From the NCBI RefSeq assembly GCF_002904335.1, contig NZ_PPHF01000042.1:1-48310 (forward strand): a stretch of DNA of 48,310 nucleotides. Direction: 5' to 3'. A program made the translations under genes and the position numbers. The DNA comes from Amycolatopsis sp. CA-126428 (GTDB lineage Bacteria > Actinomycetota > Actinomycetes > Mycobacteriales > Pseudonocardiaceae). The notes under the pieces are model-generated. The model saw only the letters and a list, made by a program, of their open reading frames with translations. It made no database searches and was not told where the DNA came from. Below are positions 1 through 8,402 of this stretch, one piece after another. Each line of letters starts with the position of its first letter. Positions within the stretch are counted from its first letter, which is position 1.

Positions 1-44
1 CTCTCGGTGAGCAGGTTGTCCAGGGCGGGGGACTGCTCGGTCAT
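1..44 (-). CDS. N-terminal start of an unidentified protein, cut by window edge
   Basis: Reading leftwards from an ATG at 44 gives MTEQSPALDNLLTE before the window ends. A full AGGAGG Shine-Dalgarno lies about 10 nt upstream (near 55-60), and a TTGACA-type promoter candidate lies at 83-112. The start is therefore convincing, but fourteen residues do not identify a family. It has the same direction as the operon ending at 730 but is 685 nt away from it, so it is probably a separate transcription unit of the same catabolic locus. Confidence 0.6.
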   Translation of the reverse strand, partial: MTEQSPALDNLLTE

Positions 45-82
45 GGTTGCAAGGCCTCCTGTAGTGCGCCGAAACGAAAACT

Positions 83-112
83 GCTATCACGAGCACGACG
101 TTCATCTGTCAA
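83..112 (-). promoter_or_regulatory. Candidate sigma-70 promoter for the gene starting at 44
   Basis: On the minus strand a perfect TTGACA (112-107) is followed after 18 nt by GATAGC (88-83), a weak -10. The ATG at 44 lies about 35 nt beyond it, with AGGAGG in between. The spacing is good, but only the -35 is strong. Confidence 0.4.
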
Positions 113-315
113 AGCTGCCCGCAGGTTTCGTGAGTGAATAAACCATGCCTGGCAAACGAATATCATGGTGACGCTGAGAATTGAAGTGCCGAGCGGAGTC
201 GATGGCGCATCCCTGCCGAATTCGCGGTCGAGGCGAGTAATGCGCGCCTCCAAGGTCATTGCCAACGGGACGTGGGGGCCGACAGCGAGCCGGTCGCTGA
301 TGTCACTGCTGTCCG

Positions 316-726
316 TCACCCGGAGTCAGGTCGCTGCTCTGTCTGGCTTGGCAGCGTTACCAACTTGTCCGGGATCATGTGCACTCTCTTACTGGAGGTA
401 GGGCCTTCATTTCGACATGTGCACAGCAGACGACCTCTTTGACGACGGATCAGGAGGTGCACACGCAAGCCGTGGCGAAAGGGCGATGCGCTCGACTGGG
501 GTGAGCGTGTCAATGCGGATATCGGGTGTGTCAGTTTCAGGAATCGCGATGTCATGGTGAGCGAAGACGAGCGCCACTGCCGATGACCGGTCCGGGACGG
601 ACGGTTTCTGCTGGGGCCAATGCGAGCTTGCCGGGAGCTTTCCGACGGTCTGTGATGTTCTGTTGCCTCCGGGGAAAGTCGAGCGCAGGCGGGGATTGCG
701 GCGGCCCAGTCGAGTCGCACTGCCAT
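316..726 (-). CDS. Doubtful small ORF coupled to the DUF3500 gene, possibly decayed
   Basis: The ATG at 726 follows the TAA of the DUF3500 gene by a few bases, and the GAGGAG that ends that gene would serve as its Shine-Dalgarno. This is the arrangement of a real operon gene. The predicted 136-residue product starts MAVRLDWAAAIPACARL and then becomes rich in Arg, Ser and Pro with poor third-position GC, unlike its neighbours. It is best read as the start of a lost gene or a spurious ORF. No homologue is recognised. Confidence 0.2.
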   Translation of the reverse strand: MAVRLDWAAAIPACARLSPEATEHHRPSESSRQARIGPSRNRPSRTGHRQWRSSSLTMTSRFLKLTHPISALTRSPQSSASPFRHGLRVHLLIRRQRGRLLCTCRNEGPTSSKRVHMIPDKLVTLPSQTEQRPDSG

Positions 727-729
727 GGC

Positions 730-1980
730 TTACTCCTCGTCGGTGAGGGTCAGCTGTTGTCCGGTTTCCTGCGCGACGAGGGCGACTCCGTAGTCATTGC
801 CGTTCGGCGTGCGGATGATGGTGTGGGTGTGGAACTTCTCCGGGCGTTCGTTGGCGAGCATGATCCCGGCGTGGTGTTCGTATTCGATGAGCACAACGGG
901 ACTTTGAATACGGAAATAAAAGGGGCTGTCGGGTCCTGAGCCGCCGATCCAGCACAGCCACGTGTCATCCAGGTGAGCGCGGATGTCGTTGAGACGCGCG
1001 TGGTAGGGGCCGGGTGGCAGGTGGTCGATGAAGGTTCCGGCGAGGCGGCAGAGCAGGTCGCGGCTGTGCGGCGGGAAGCTGACGGCGCACACCCCCTCGT
1101 AGGGAATGACGCGGTTGTCCTGGAACATGCCGCCGAGGTGCAGCTCGTCGCCGAAGGCTTCCCGGCCGGGCGGGATCGCCGGGTCGCGTTTGTCCGGGTA
1201 GAGCACGACCGCGTCGCGGATCGTCTCGGGCAGGCCGTGCAGCAGGTTCAGGGCGAGCCTGTCCGGTTCACCGAACAGCCTGGTTCCTTCGTATGGGCCG
1301 TCGTCGATGACGTTGGGTTCGGCGCCGAGGAACATGGGGCTGGCGATCATCTGGGTGCCGATCACCATGACGTTTACGCAGACGTGGTGGCCGTAGAGCG
1401 ACCATCCCCACGCAGCGGTCTCGCTCGGCTCGGCGAAGAGATTGAAGTTGTAGCTGTACTCGTTCATCACGCGGGGACCGCCGACGAGCTGCCCGAGGAA
1501 GGCGTTGGTCCACATGCATCCGCGCACTTTGGCGAAGCCCGCTTCGCTGAGGCTTGCGCGTATCAGATCCAGTACGGCGGCGCGCACGTCGGCGGAGACT
1601 TCGTCCAGGCGGAGGCCGAAGCGGTTGACGTACAGTTCCGGGTTCATCCACGCCCGCCAGACGCGGCTGTTCAGCGGGTGCTGCACGGCACGCCGCTGCG
1701 TGTCATCGAGCGTGCCGAGCAGGTGCTGTGCCGCTGCGACCATCGCCGTGGTCGGTGCCGCCTCGGCCCGCCTCGGGAACAAACCCTCGTGCCGCGTGCC
1801 GTCGGTGGTGATGCCGCGGAAAGACGTCTCAGCGAACATTGCGGTCCACGCGTCGATGGCGCCGCGGAACGTGTCGTACTGCAGGTGCCGGTCGACCCAT
1901 TGGTAGGCGTCGAGGTCCTCGATGCCGTCGAACTTCTCGGCATCGGGTGGCATCAGGTAGTCGCGGAAGTTTTCCGGCAT
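730..1980 (-). CDS. DUF3500 domain protein
   Basis: The product is about 416 residues and matches the DUF3500 family along most of its length. The diagnostic C-terminal stretch contains FHTHTIIRTPNGNDYG, following a segment with VLIEYEHHAG. Other family-like blocks are the NEYSYNFNLF region and the GWSLYGHHVCVN region. The biochemical role of DUF3500 is not established; the conserved His/Glu/Asn pattern hints at an enzyme, which is inference. The start is placed at the ATG at 1980, which has AAGGA six nt upstream; a TTG at 2040 would add 20 residues but has no ribosome site. It is the last certain gene of the minus-strand operon beginning at 8122, 115 nt after the CoA-transferase. Confidence 0.8.
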   Translation of the reverse strand: MPENFRDYLMPPDAEKFDGIEDLDAYQWVDRHLQYDTFRGAIDAWTAMFAETSFRGITTDGTRHEGLFPRRAEAAPTTAMVAAAQHLLGTLDDTQRRAVQHPLNSRVWRAWMNPELYVNRFGLRLDEVSADVRAAVLDLIRASLSEAGFAKVRGCMWTNAFLGQLVGGPRVMNEYSYNFNLFAEPSETAAWGWSLYGHHVCVNVMVIGTQMIASPMFLGAEPNVIDDGPYEGTRLFGEPDRLALNLLHGLPETIRDAVVLYPDKRDPAIPPGREAFGDELHLGGMFQDNRVIPYEGVCAVSFPPHSRDLLCRLAGTFIDHLPPGPYHARLNDIRAHLDDTWLCWIGGSGPDSPFYFRIQSPVVLIEYEHHAGIMLANERPEKFHTHTIIRTPNGNDYGVALVAQETGQQLTLTDEE

Positions 1981-2095
1981 CAGCAGTCCTTGGCGATCAG
2001 CCGTCAGCAACGGGGTGGGATTGATGTCGTAGGAGAGCAAGTCGAACGGTCCGGACAGCGAACGAGGTGGTCAGCGGCGGAAGGCTGGCGAGCAG

Positions 2096-3331
2096 TCAGG
2101 AGTCCGCATGAGCGTCTCGTGGCTCGTCCGAGATTCCCCAGCGGATCGCCGGCCCATGCTGGTCGAGCCGCGGAGGCGGGCGGTGTCCCGTTCGGGTGTG
2201 CTCGGTGCCGGAAGCCTCGAAGAAGCGCAACGGCGGCCCGGGCAACGTGATCGTGCCAAGAGTGTCGTGGTCGACCTCGATGAGCAGACCCTGGCTGCGG
2301 GTCTGGTCCCACGTGTACACCTCGTCGATGCTGCGCACCTTGCCGGCAGGAATCCCTGCCTCGGCGAAGCGATCGAGCAGGTCGGCTGCCGTCCACGTCG
2401 CGAACACCTTCTCGACAAGGGCGACCAGCTCGCCGTGGTGGGCCACCCGCTCGGCATTGGTGGCCAGGCCCGGGGTGGCCGGATCGATGTCGAAACCGGC
2501 GCAGAACCGCGACCACTGGGCTGGGGTGGCGACCGCGATCTGCACGGACCCGTCGGCGCAGCGGAACAGGCCATAGGGGGCGATGGCGGCATGGTGGTTG
2601 CCGGCCGCGCGCCCCACTTCTCCGGCGACGGTCCAGCGTGTCCCCTGGAACGCGTGGACGCCCACGGCGGCCGCGAGCAGGGACGTCCGGACGATCTGAC
2701 CGCGGCCGGTGCGGGTCCGCTCGTGCAGCGCGGCGAGGACACCGTACGCCCCGTACATCCCGGTGAGCAGGTCGCAGATGGGTGTACCGACCTTCTGCGG
2801 ATCTTCGGGACCGGATCCGGTCACCGACATCAGGCCGCCTTCGCCTTGGGCGATCTGGTCGTAGCCGGGCCTGCCGCCCTCGGGCCCGTCGTGTCCGAAC
2901 CCGGTGATCGACAGCACGACCAGGCGTGGGTTGAGTTTGTGTAGCCGCTCATCACCGAGCCCGAGTCGGTCCATCACCCCGGTGCGGAAATTCTCGACGA
3001 GGACGTCAGCGCGACCGATGAGTTGCTCGAGGACCTCGAGGTCGGCCGGATCTTTCAGATCGAGACAGACCGACTCCTTGTTCCGGTTGACGGAGAGGAA
3101 ATACGTCGACTCGCGCTGACCGTCGTCGCCGGTGACGAACGGCGGTCCCCAGCCACGGGCGTCGTCGCCGGTATCCGGCGCCTCCACCTTGACCACTCGT
3201 GCTCCCAGATCGCCGAGCATCATTGTGGCGTGCGGTCCGGCCACGGCCCGGCTCAGATCCACCACGAGCAGGTCGCGCAGCGGCCCGGGCGAATCCGCTG
3301 CTGCGGGAAGCGAGGCGGATGCGGGATTCAT
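2096..3331 (-). CDS. CaiB/BaiF family (class III) CoA-transferase
   Basis: The 411-residue product has the standard length and order of class III CoA-transferases. It opens with LLVVDLSRAVAGPHATMMLGDLGARVVKVE, continues with NRNKESVCLDLK and ends its core with the GRGQIV region. The Asp in CDLLTGMYGAYG (about residue 187) is the expected catalytic residue that forms the acyl-anhydride. Such enzymes move CoA between two carboxylic acids, so here it probably activates an acid made by upstream steps. Its ATG overlaps the TGA of the flavin reductase gene (ATGA) and has AGGAAGGAA upstream, indicating translational coupling. CoA donor and acceptor cannot be inferred. Confidence 0.92.
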   Translation of the reverse strand: MNPASASLPAAADSPGPLRDLLVVDLSRAVAGPHATMMLGDLGARVVKVEAPDTGDDARGWGPPFVTGDDGQRESTYFLSVNRNKESVCLDLKDPADLEVLEQLIGRADVLVENFRTGVMDRLGLGDERLHKLNPRLVVLSITGFGHDGPEGGRPGYDQIAQGEGGLMSVTGSGPEDPQKVGTPICDLLTGMYGAYGVLAALHERTRTGRGQIVRTSLLAAAVGVHAFQGTRWTVAGEVGRAAGNHHAAIAPYGLFRCADGSVQIAVATPAQWSRFCAGFDIDPATPGLATNAERVAHHGELVALVEKVFATWTAADLLDRFAEAGIPAGKVRSIDEVYTWDQTRSQGLLIEVDHDTLGTITLPGPPLRFFEASGTEHTRTGHRPPPRLDQHGPAIRWGISDEPRDAHADS

Positions 3332-4530
3332 CGGGGGTTCCTTCCTGCCACGGCGTCCGACGCTGCGCGCCCGGCGTCGGGCAGTGTTCGAGACACCCGC
3401 TCGGCCGCGTCCCGCAGATGCCGCACGTACGTGTCGACGTCGGCTTGCCCGGCCTGGGGCGGTAGGCCGTTGACCGTCAGCTGCATGACGACCTGGTGTC
3501 GTGCGTCGAACACGGGTACGGACACGCTGCGGATCCGGTAGTGCTGGCTCTTGTCGTGCAGATCGTCGGGTTCGTGCTCGCTGCCCAGTTGTTCGACCAA
3601 CTGCCGCACTGCGCGGCGCCCGTGCGGGGTCAGCCCCTTGAGGGTGGTGTCGTCGACGCTGGACTCGAGCTCACGCAGGCTGTCGCTCCACGTCGCCACC
3701 GACCAGCCGCGGGCGCGCACCCGCTCGACCAGTTGCTGGGGGTCGTACTGCCGCTGCGAGCAGTCGCCGGCTCGAGCGATCCAGGCGTGCGCGGCGTCTT
3801 CCGACCAGGCCACCAGCGCGGTTCCCAAGGGGGGTATGTGCGGCAGTCGTTGCCCGACGCGGCTGTAGGTGCGGCCGCCGGCGGGGGTGCCGGCCGTGGC
3901 CAGCAGGACGATGTCCTCGCCGACGGCGGCGGAGGCCAGGCATTCGACCTGGTGGTGCGCGGCGACCTCTTCCATGATGGGCCTGGCCGCATCGACCAGC
4001 CGGAGGTGCTCGATCAGGTCGGGCTCGCTCGCGGCCGCCAGCGACAGAGGCGCGAACCGTCCGTAGCCGCCCTGGAAGAACAGCAGCGGCAACGATGGTT
4101 GCGGCGCATCCAGCGCCGTCACCTGCCCGATGACGATGTTGTGGTCGCCGGCCTCGTGCACGGCGTACACGGTGCACTCGATCCAGGCGAGGGAATTGTC
4201 CACGCGGGGCAGTCCGTTGGGTGACCACGTCCAGCCCAGGCCGTCGAACTTCCGATCGCCGCCGCTGGCGAAGGACCGGGATGCCGTTTCCTGGTGCGCG
4301 CCCAGCATGTTGACGCAGAATCGGCCGTGGCGCTGGATCGTCGCCGACGTACGTGAGTGCTTGCCCGGCAGGAACGCCACCAGCGGTGGCGAGAGTGAGA
4401 CGGAGGTGAACGACCCGACCGTCATGCCGACCGGGGCGCCGGTGTCGTCGCAGGAGGTCACTGCAGCGACGCCGGTGGGGAAGTGTCCCAGCACATGGCG
4501 GAAGTGCTGCGGGTCGATGGGTTCGGACAT
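3328..4530 (-). CDS. Flavin reductase fused to an IclR-type effector-binding domain
   Basis: Residues 1-165 form a flavin reductase-like domain of the type that feeds two-component monooxygenases (FPTGVAAVTS near the start, then the MTVGSFTSVSLSPPLVAF block and VNML). Residues 170-390 look like the C-terminal ligand domain of IclR regulators: LRLVDAARPIMEEVAAHHQV, VGQRLPHIPPLGTALVA, and near the end SVSVPVFDARHQVVMQLTV. No IclR helix-turn-helix is present. Inferred role: NAD(P)H-dependent supply of reduced flavin to the adjacent acyl-CoA-dehydrogenase-fold hydroxylase, perhaps gated by a small ligand. The ATG at 4530 has GAGGAG just upstream; the gene follows the hydroxylase by 23 nt. The reductase call is strong; the meaning of the fusion is open. 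Confidence 0.88.
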   Translation of the reverse strand: MSEPIDPQHFRHVLGHFPTGVAAVTSCDDTGAPVGMTVGSFTSVSLSPPLVAFLPGKHSRTSATIQRHGRFCVNMLGAHQETASRSFASGGDRKFDGLGWTWSPNGLPRVDNSLAWIECTVYAVHEAGDHNIVIGQVTALDAPQPSLPLLFFQGGYGRFAPLSLAAASEPDLIEHLRLVDAARPIMEEVAAHHQVECLASAAVGEDIVLLATAGTPAGGRTYSRVGQRLPHIPPLGTALVAWSEDAAHAWIARAGDCSQRQYDPQQLVERVRARGWSVATWSDSLRELESSVDDTTLKGLTPHGRRAVRQLVEQLGSEHEPDDLHDKSQHYRIRSVSVPVFDARHQVVMQLTVNGLPPQAGQADVDTYVRHLRDAAERVSRTLPDAGRAASDAVAGRNPR

Positions 4531-4553
4531 GATGCTCTCCTCGTCGAGGCAAG

Positions 4554-5819
4554 TCAGGCGGGGCGCCGCTCAAGCACGCTGGTCGACAGCGCCGCGGCGT
4601 CAACGCCACACAAGCTCCGTCCGAGGTTTTCCAGCCACGTGTCGAGGTGGTTGGCGGCGTGCATGCTGCCGGCAAGGCAATTGCGGGTGATCAGCTGCAG
4701 CGGGTTGCGTGTGGCGATCGCCGAGGCGCCCGAGTCGCGGAACAGTGCCTCGACCGCGCGGCTGCAGGTGTCCCAGACGTAGGCGGCGTCAGTGTGCAGC
4801 TGCAGCGCCTCAGGTTCCGAGGGATCCTTGTCTTCGGCCTGGTAGCGGTCGAGCTCGGCGACCGCGGCGTCGGCGACGCGCCCCGCGGCGCGGATTTGCT
4901 GGTATGCGTGGCCGGCGGTGTGGTGGGCGACCGGAGCGTCGAGCTGGCGTGAGTACGGCGAGTACGGCAGGCTGCGCCGGCCGATGGCACCGAGGAACGC
5001 CTCCACCGCCTGGTCGGCCATGCCGAGAGCCAGGCCGGTGCTGATGGTGATCGACCGGACGATCCCGCCTCGCGCCGGACCGCGACCCTGCTGGGTCAGC
5101 TGCGTGATCTGGGCGTCGAGCTGGGCGGGGGTGCTGAATCGCTCGTCCGGGACGAACAGCTCCCCGTCGGTGGCGACGGTCTGGCTGCCGGTGCCGGCGA
5201 GCCCCATCGCCTCCCAGTCGTCGCGCTCGATCAGCTGCTCCTTGGGAACTAGCGCCATGCCGATCTTGCCGTCGTCGGTCTCGTCGTAGAAGGCGGCGAG
5301 GTACCCGTGGGAAGCATGGACGCTGCCGGTGGCGAACGGCCACGCGCCCTGGATCATCCAGCCGCCCTCGACCTGGCGTGCGGTCCCGGACATGCGCCGG
5401 CTGGTGCCGCCGAGGGCGAAGGTGCGGTTGCCTACCCACGGCGATTGGTACACCGGGGCGATGACCTTCTCGGGAAAGGCGCAGCTCCACAGGTTGCCCC
5501 CGGCGGCGGCCCAGACCACCCACGCGGTCGCCCCGCACCCGGCGGCGAACGCGCGGAAGATGTCGTGCATGTCCCGGGTACTGAAGTCGGCGCCGCCGTA
5601 GCGCGGCGGCGTGGTCAGGGCGAAGATCCCGGCCTTGTCGAGACGCTCGATGCTCTCCTGGGGGACACGGCGCTGCTGTTCGGCTTCGGCCTGGTGCTCG
5701 CGCAGCCAGGGCGTCAGCTCCTCGATGTGGGCGAGAATGTCTTTCGCCTGGGGCCGCTGGGCGACCACGGTGCTGTTGGTCGTCACGTGTTGCTCACCTT
5801 CTGCTTGGGCTGGGTTCAT
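4554..5819 (-). CDS. Flavin-dependent monooxygenase, acyl-CoA dehydrogenase fold (HsaA/HpaB-like)
   Basis: The 421-residue product has the acyl-CoA dehydrogenase fold: N-terminal helices with SIERLDKAGIFALTTPPRYGG, a middle strand region with GLAGTGSQTV, and a C-terminal helical bundle ending in TRNPLQLITRNCLAGSMHAANHLD. The wording matches group D flavin hydroxylases such as HsaA rather than beta-oxidation dehydrogenases, and the next gene is a flavin reductase, its expected partner. It would hydroxylate an aromatic or similar ring using reduced flavin and O2. The ATG at 5819 overlaps the upstream TGA as ATGA; a GTG at 5786 preceded by AGAAGGTGAG is an equally good or better start. A paralogue lies at 17166. 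Confidence 0.85.
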   Translation of the reverse strand: MNPAQAEGEQHVTTNSTVVAQRPQAKDILAHIEELTPWLREHQAEAEQQRRVPQESIERLDKAGIFALTTPPRYGGADFSTRDMHDIFRAFAAGCGATAWVVWAAAGGNLWSCAFPEKVIAPVYQSPWVGNRTFALGGTSRRMSGTARQVEGGWMIQGAWPFATGSVHASHGYLAAFYDETDDGKIGMALVPKEQLIERDDWEAMGLAGTGSQTVATDGELFVPDERFSTPAQLDAQITQLTQQGRGPARGGIVRSITISTGLALGMADQAVEAFLGAIGRRSLPYSPYSRQLDAPVAHHTAGHAYQQIRAAGRVADAAVAELDRYQAEDKDPSEPEALQLHTDAAYVWDTCSRAVEALFRDSGASAIATRNPLQLITRNCLAGSMHAANHLDTWLENLGRSLCGVDAAALSTSVLERRPA

Positions 5820-8122
5820 GACGCGGCGAGCGGCACGACCGGCAGTTGCACGTAGCTCGGGTAGTCGGGTCCGGTGAAGATCGTGTTCTGCGCCCCGTCG
5901 TGGTAGGCACTGTCGTAGGTGTGACGCATGCCGTGTCCGGCGCCGGTGTAGGGCTGGATGTCGACACGCAACCGCTGGCCCGTCCGGATCAGACCGGTGT
6001 TCGGGATGATCTCGACCTCGACCGGCACGACTTCACCGTCGCGCAGCGGTGCGTAGTCGGCCTGCAAGTGGGTGTGCTTGGGCCGGAACTCGGTCGAGCG
6101 CTGCGGGTCCAGCTTGCGGTGCGAGACCTTGAGCCAGCCCTTCGCCAGCGGGTAGAACGTGGTCGAGATGCCAGGAATCAGGGCCGGGCCACAGAAGTCG
6201 ACTTCCTGGCCGCGTTCGTCCAGAACGCGCAAGGCGACGAAGATGTCCATGTCCTCGCTGGTAGAGGAGACCCAGACGATCAGCTTGCTGTAGCCGGCGA
6301 TGACGGTGTCGGCGTCGAACGGAGCGCTGAGAAAGGTGGCACCCGGTGAACACGGCGCGGCTTTCCCGCCGTGTTGCGCGGCTGCCGGTGGCGCGGGCCG
6401 GCGGAACTCGGCCACGTCCACCGCAGCCGAGAACGCCATCGATGGGTCCACCTCGGCCGAGTAGGTCACCGAGTGCTGGGCCTCGGGTGCTGTGCGGGCC
6501 AGTCGTCCGACGTTGTCGCAGCCGGGGTGGCTGTCTCCCTCTGCCGGTGCTGCGTCCAGGTACCACTTGACGTAGTCGGTGCGCGCGATCGGCCACTCGT
6601 GCTCTTGCTGCAGATACGAGCTACCGCGCCCGGTGCGGATCTCCAACCGGACCGGGGGCGTGTCCATGATCCCGTTGTCGACGCCCTTGAGCCAGTGGTC
6701 GAAGAACGCGACGTGGCCCTCGACTGCCTCGGGCGAGTAGGACTTGAGGAACCAGTCCTCCCAGAAGTCGATCTTCTTGTTCGACGTCGGTGTGTTGAGG
6801 TAGGTTTCGCTGCTGCCGAGCTGGTGGAAGTTGCCGGGATGCGCGGTCGCAGCGACCGTCCACAACGGCACCGAGACGTCACTGAGGTCGGGACTCATCA
6901 GCACTTCGGACCGGGGCCCGAAGATCGCGTCGGGGTCGGAGTCCTTGAACGGGTTCGCCCGGGCGGTCGCCAGGAAGTCCTCCGCGTCGACGTCCCCGCA
7001 GATCGCGGGAACGATGCCACCTGCGAACCAGCCGGGGAAGAATTCCTCGTTGAGGATGCCGCCGGTGTAGGCGACTTCCTCATAGAGGTCGGCGTCGGTA
7101 CCGATCGCGATCATGGCCTTCAAGTGCGGCGGCTTCAGGCTGGCCACCGCGTGCTGGTTGACCGCGTAGTACGACATGCCCCACAGGCCGACGTTGCCGT
7201 TCGACCAGCGCTGGGCACCGGCCCATTCGATGGCGTCGTAGTAGGCCTCGGCTTCCTCGATGCCCCAGATGCCCAGTGTCCCGGGGCTCTTGCCCGCGCC
7301 CGGGCCGTCGACGCGGACGAGGGCGTAGCCGCGCGGGATCCAGGTGGCGGTGTTGATGCTTTCGTGGTTTTCGTACTCGTAGCCGTCGGGGTTGCCGCGG
7401 AAGTACCGGTCTTCCATCACCTCGTGGTGTTCGGCGTCTTCTCCGCTGCAGATGGAGTGGTGGACGAAGGCTCGTCCGTAGACGCCGCAGTTCATCACGA
7501 CCGGGACCGGGTCGTCGCTGTCGGGGCGGAAGACGTCGGCGTAGACGAAGGAGCCGTTGCGCAGCGGGATCTTGACGTCGCGGTAGCGCCGGATGCCGAG
7601 GATGTGGCGGCGCACCTCGTTGCGTGCAGCGGCCGGAGAAGTGAGCGTGCGCGGCGTGGTGCCGGTGAACACCTTGGCCTGGTTGAGATCCTCCAGCAGC
7701 TGCGCGAGGACCGGGTCGTCGGTGAACGCCTGGAGGGGATCGACGGCTGCGCCCGGCAGCGACATGATCCGGTAGCGGAAGTCGATGGCACGATCGCCCA
7801 CCAGCTCATGCATCCGCGGAGTCAGCGTGATGCCGGCGTCAGCGTTGCCGTCCTCATTCAGCGTCAGCACGAAGCGTGCGATGTTGGTCAGGCCCGGATC
7901 GGCCACCTTGGCAAGGCTGCCGCTGACCCTGGCCACGATGTCGGCGAGGGTCAGCCGTTGCGCGCCGCGAGCCACACCGACGATGACCTCGCCGACGGAG
8001 AAGGTGATGATCTCGCCGTCGCGGTATCGGAAGGTCCCCGCCACATCGGTGACACCTGAACAGGTTGGGGTGTCGAACCGCAAGCCGACGACCGGTCCGG
8101 CGAACTGTCCTTCACGCACCAT
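5816..8122 (-). CDS. CocE/NonD-type hydrolase with extra N-terminal domain
   Basis: The product is about 768 residues. The C-terminal 550 residues are an S15/CocE-like alpha/beta hydrolase: VKIPLRNGSFVYADVFRP, then the nucleophile elbow GLWGMSYYA with Ser at about 317, and a C-terminal jelly-roll module (VWVSSTSEDMDIFVALRVLDE, LKVSHRKLDP). The first ~190 residues are an unusual beta-rich domain (FAGPVVGLRFDTPTCSGVTD, GTFRYRDGEIITFSVG) plus helices ending in SPAAARNEVRRHILGI. The typical WxD acid and GPxxH histidine contexts are not obvious. It probably hydrolyses an ester or amide of the substrate. The start at 8122 has GAGGAAG five nt upstream. It is first in the operon and a GntR-type operator lies upstream. 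The paralogue at 14869 shares the whole architecture. Confidence 0.85.
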   Translation of the reverse strand: MVREGQFAGPVVGLRFDTPTCSGVTDVAGTFRYRDGEIITFSVGEVIVGVARGAQRLTLADIVARVSGSLAKVADPGLTNIARFVLTLNEDGNADAGITLTPRMHELVGDRAIDFRYRIMSLPGAAVDPLQAFTDDPVLAQLLEDLNQAKVFTGTTPRTLTSPAAARNEVRRHILGIRRYRDVKIPLRNGSFVYADVFRPDSDDPVPVVMNCGVYGRAFVHHSICSGEDAEHHEVMEDRYFRGNPDGYEYENHESINTATWIPRGYALVRVDGPGAGKSPGTLGIWGIEEAEAYYDAIEWAGAQRWSNGNVGLWGMSYYAVNQHAVASLKPPHLKAMIAIGTDADLYEEVAYTGGILNEEFFPGWFAGGIVPAICGDVDAEDFLATARANPFKDSDPDAIFGPRSEVLMSPDLSDVSVPLWTVAATAHPGNFHQLGSSETYLNTPTSNKKIDFWEDWFLKSYSPEAVEGHVAFFDHWLKGVDNGIMDTPPVRLEIRTGRGSSYLQQEHEWPIARTDYVKWYLDAAPAEGDSHPGCDNVGRLARTAPEAQHSVTYSAEVDPSMAFSAAVDVAEFRRPAPPAAAQHGGKAAPCSPGATFLSAPFDADTVIAGYSKLIVWVSSTSEDMDIFVALRVLDERGQEVDFCGPALIPGISTTFYPLAKGWLKVSHRKLDPQRSTEFRPKHTHLQADYAPLRDGEVVPVEVEIIPNTGLIRTGQRLRVDIQPYTGAGHGMRHTYDSAYHDGAQNTIFTGPDYPSYVQLPVVPLAAS

Positions 8123-8150
8123 CGCACTTCCTCGTCGAGACGCGAACCTA

Positions 8151-8168
8151 AAACACCCGTATCTTTCG
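8151..8168 (-). promoter_or_regulatory. Probable GntR operator upstream of CocE operon
   Basis: Read in the direction of the operon the site is CGAAAGATACGGGTGTTT. It matches the site at 10392-10409 in 17 of 18 positions and sits the same way, just downstream of a TTGACA promoter. The core is an imperfect inverted repeat, AAAGA-N6-TGTTT (AAACA-N6-TGTTT in the other copy). FadR-type GntR dimers bind short inverted repeats of this size, and the only GntR gene in the window lies beside the second copy. Confidence 0.6.
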
Positions 8169-8179
8169 CTTCTTTTGCT

Positions 8180-8208
8180 ACTGTGATCCGGCGGCGTCGG
8201 TCTGTCAA
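8180..8208 (-). promoter_or_regulatory. Promoter of the minus-strand catabolic operon
   Basis: On the minus strand TTGACA (8208-8203), a 17-nt spacer and CACAGT (8185-8180) form a good actinobacterial sigma-70 promoter. Transcription would begin about 8173, immediately before the operator-like site at 8168-8151, giving a leader of about 50 nt to the ATG at 8122. A bound repressor would block promoter clearance. Confidence 0.5.
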
Positions 8209-8402
8209 GTTGAGATGAGAGCGGCGCCGCTCCGGCCGCGAGCCTCCCCTCGGGCGCGTGCCGCACGGGGCTCTACCCCTGTCCTGCGGAAGGAGCACGT
8301 CCCAGTGAAGAGTGACAGCACGGCCGCCGCGACCACGGTCGCGATCGGCCGGTCCGGCCGCGGCGGGAAGAATGTGGCGCGGCCTACTCCCGGAGGTGCA
8401 GC

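Larger units (their letters stand above)
45..729. other. 685-nt stretch without a firm gene
   Basis: Apart from the promoter candidate at 83-112, no convincing gene is seen. On the minus strand a start codon at 726 sits six nt after the stop of the DUF3500 gene behind GAGGAG (see the low-confidence entry), but codon bias fades after about 15 codons. A second minus-strand frame between about 410 and 620 also reads briefly like protein. This may be the remains of a decayed operon gene; no family was recognised. Confidence 0.4.

Noticed and set aside
973..2250. Long open frame opposite the DUF3500 gene
   Set aside because: It is a mirror frame of a GC-rich gene; the minus strand shows a recognisable family, while this product has no domain and runs across an intergenic gap.
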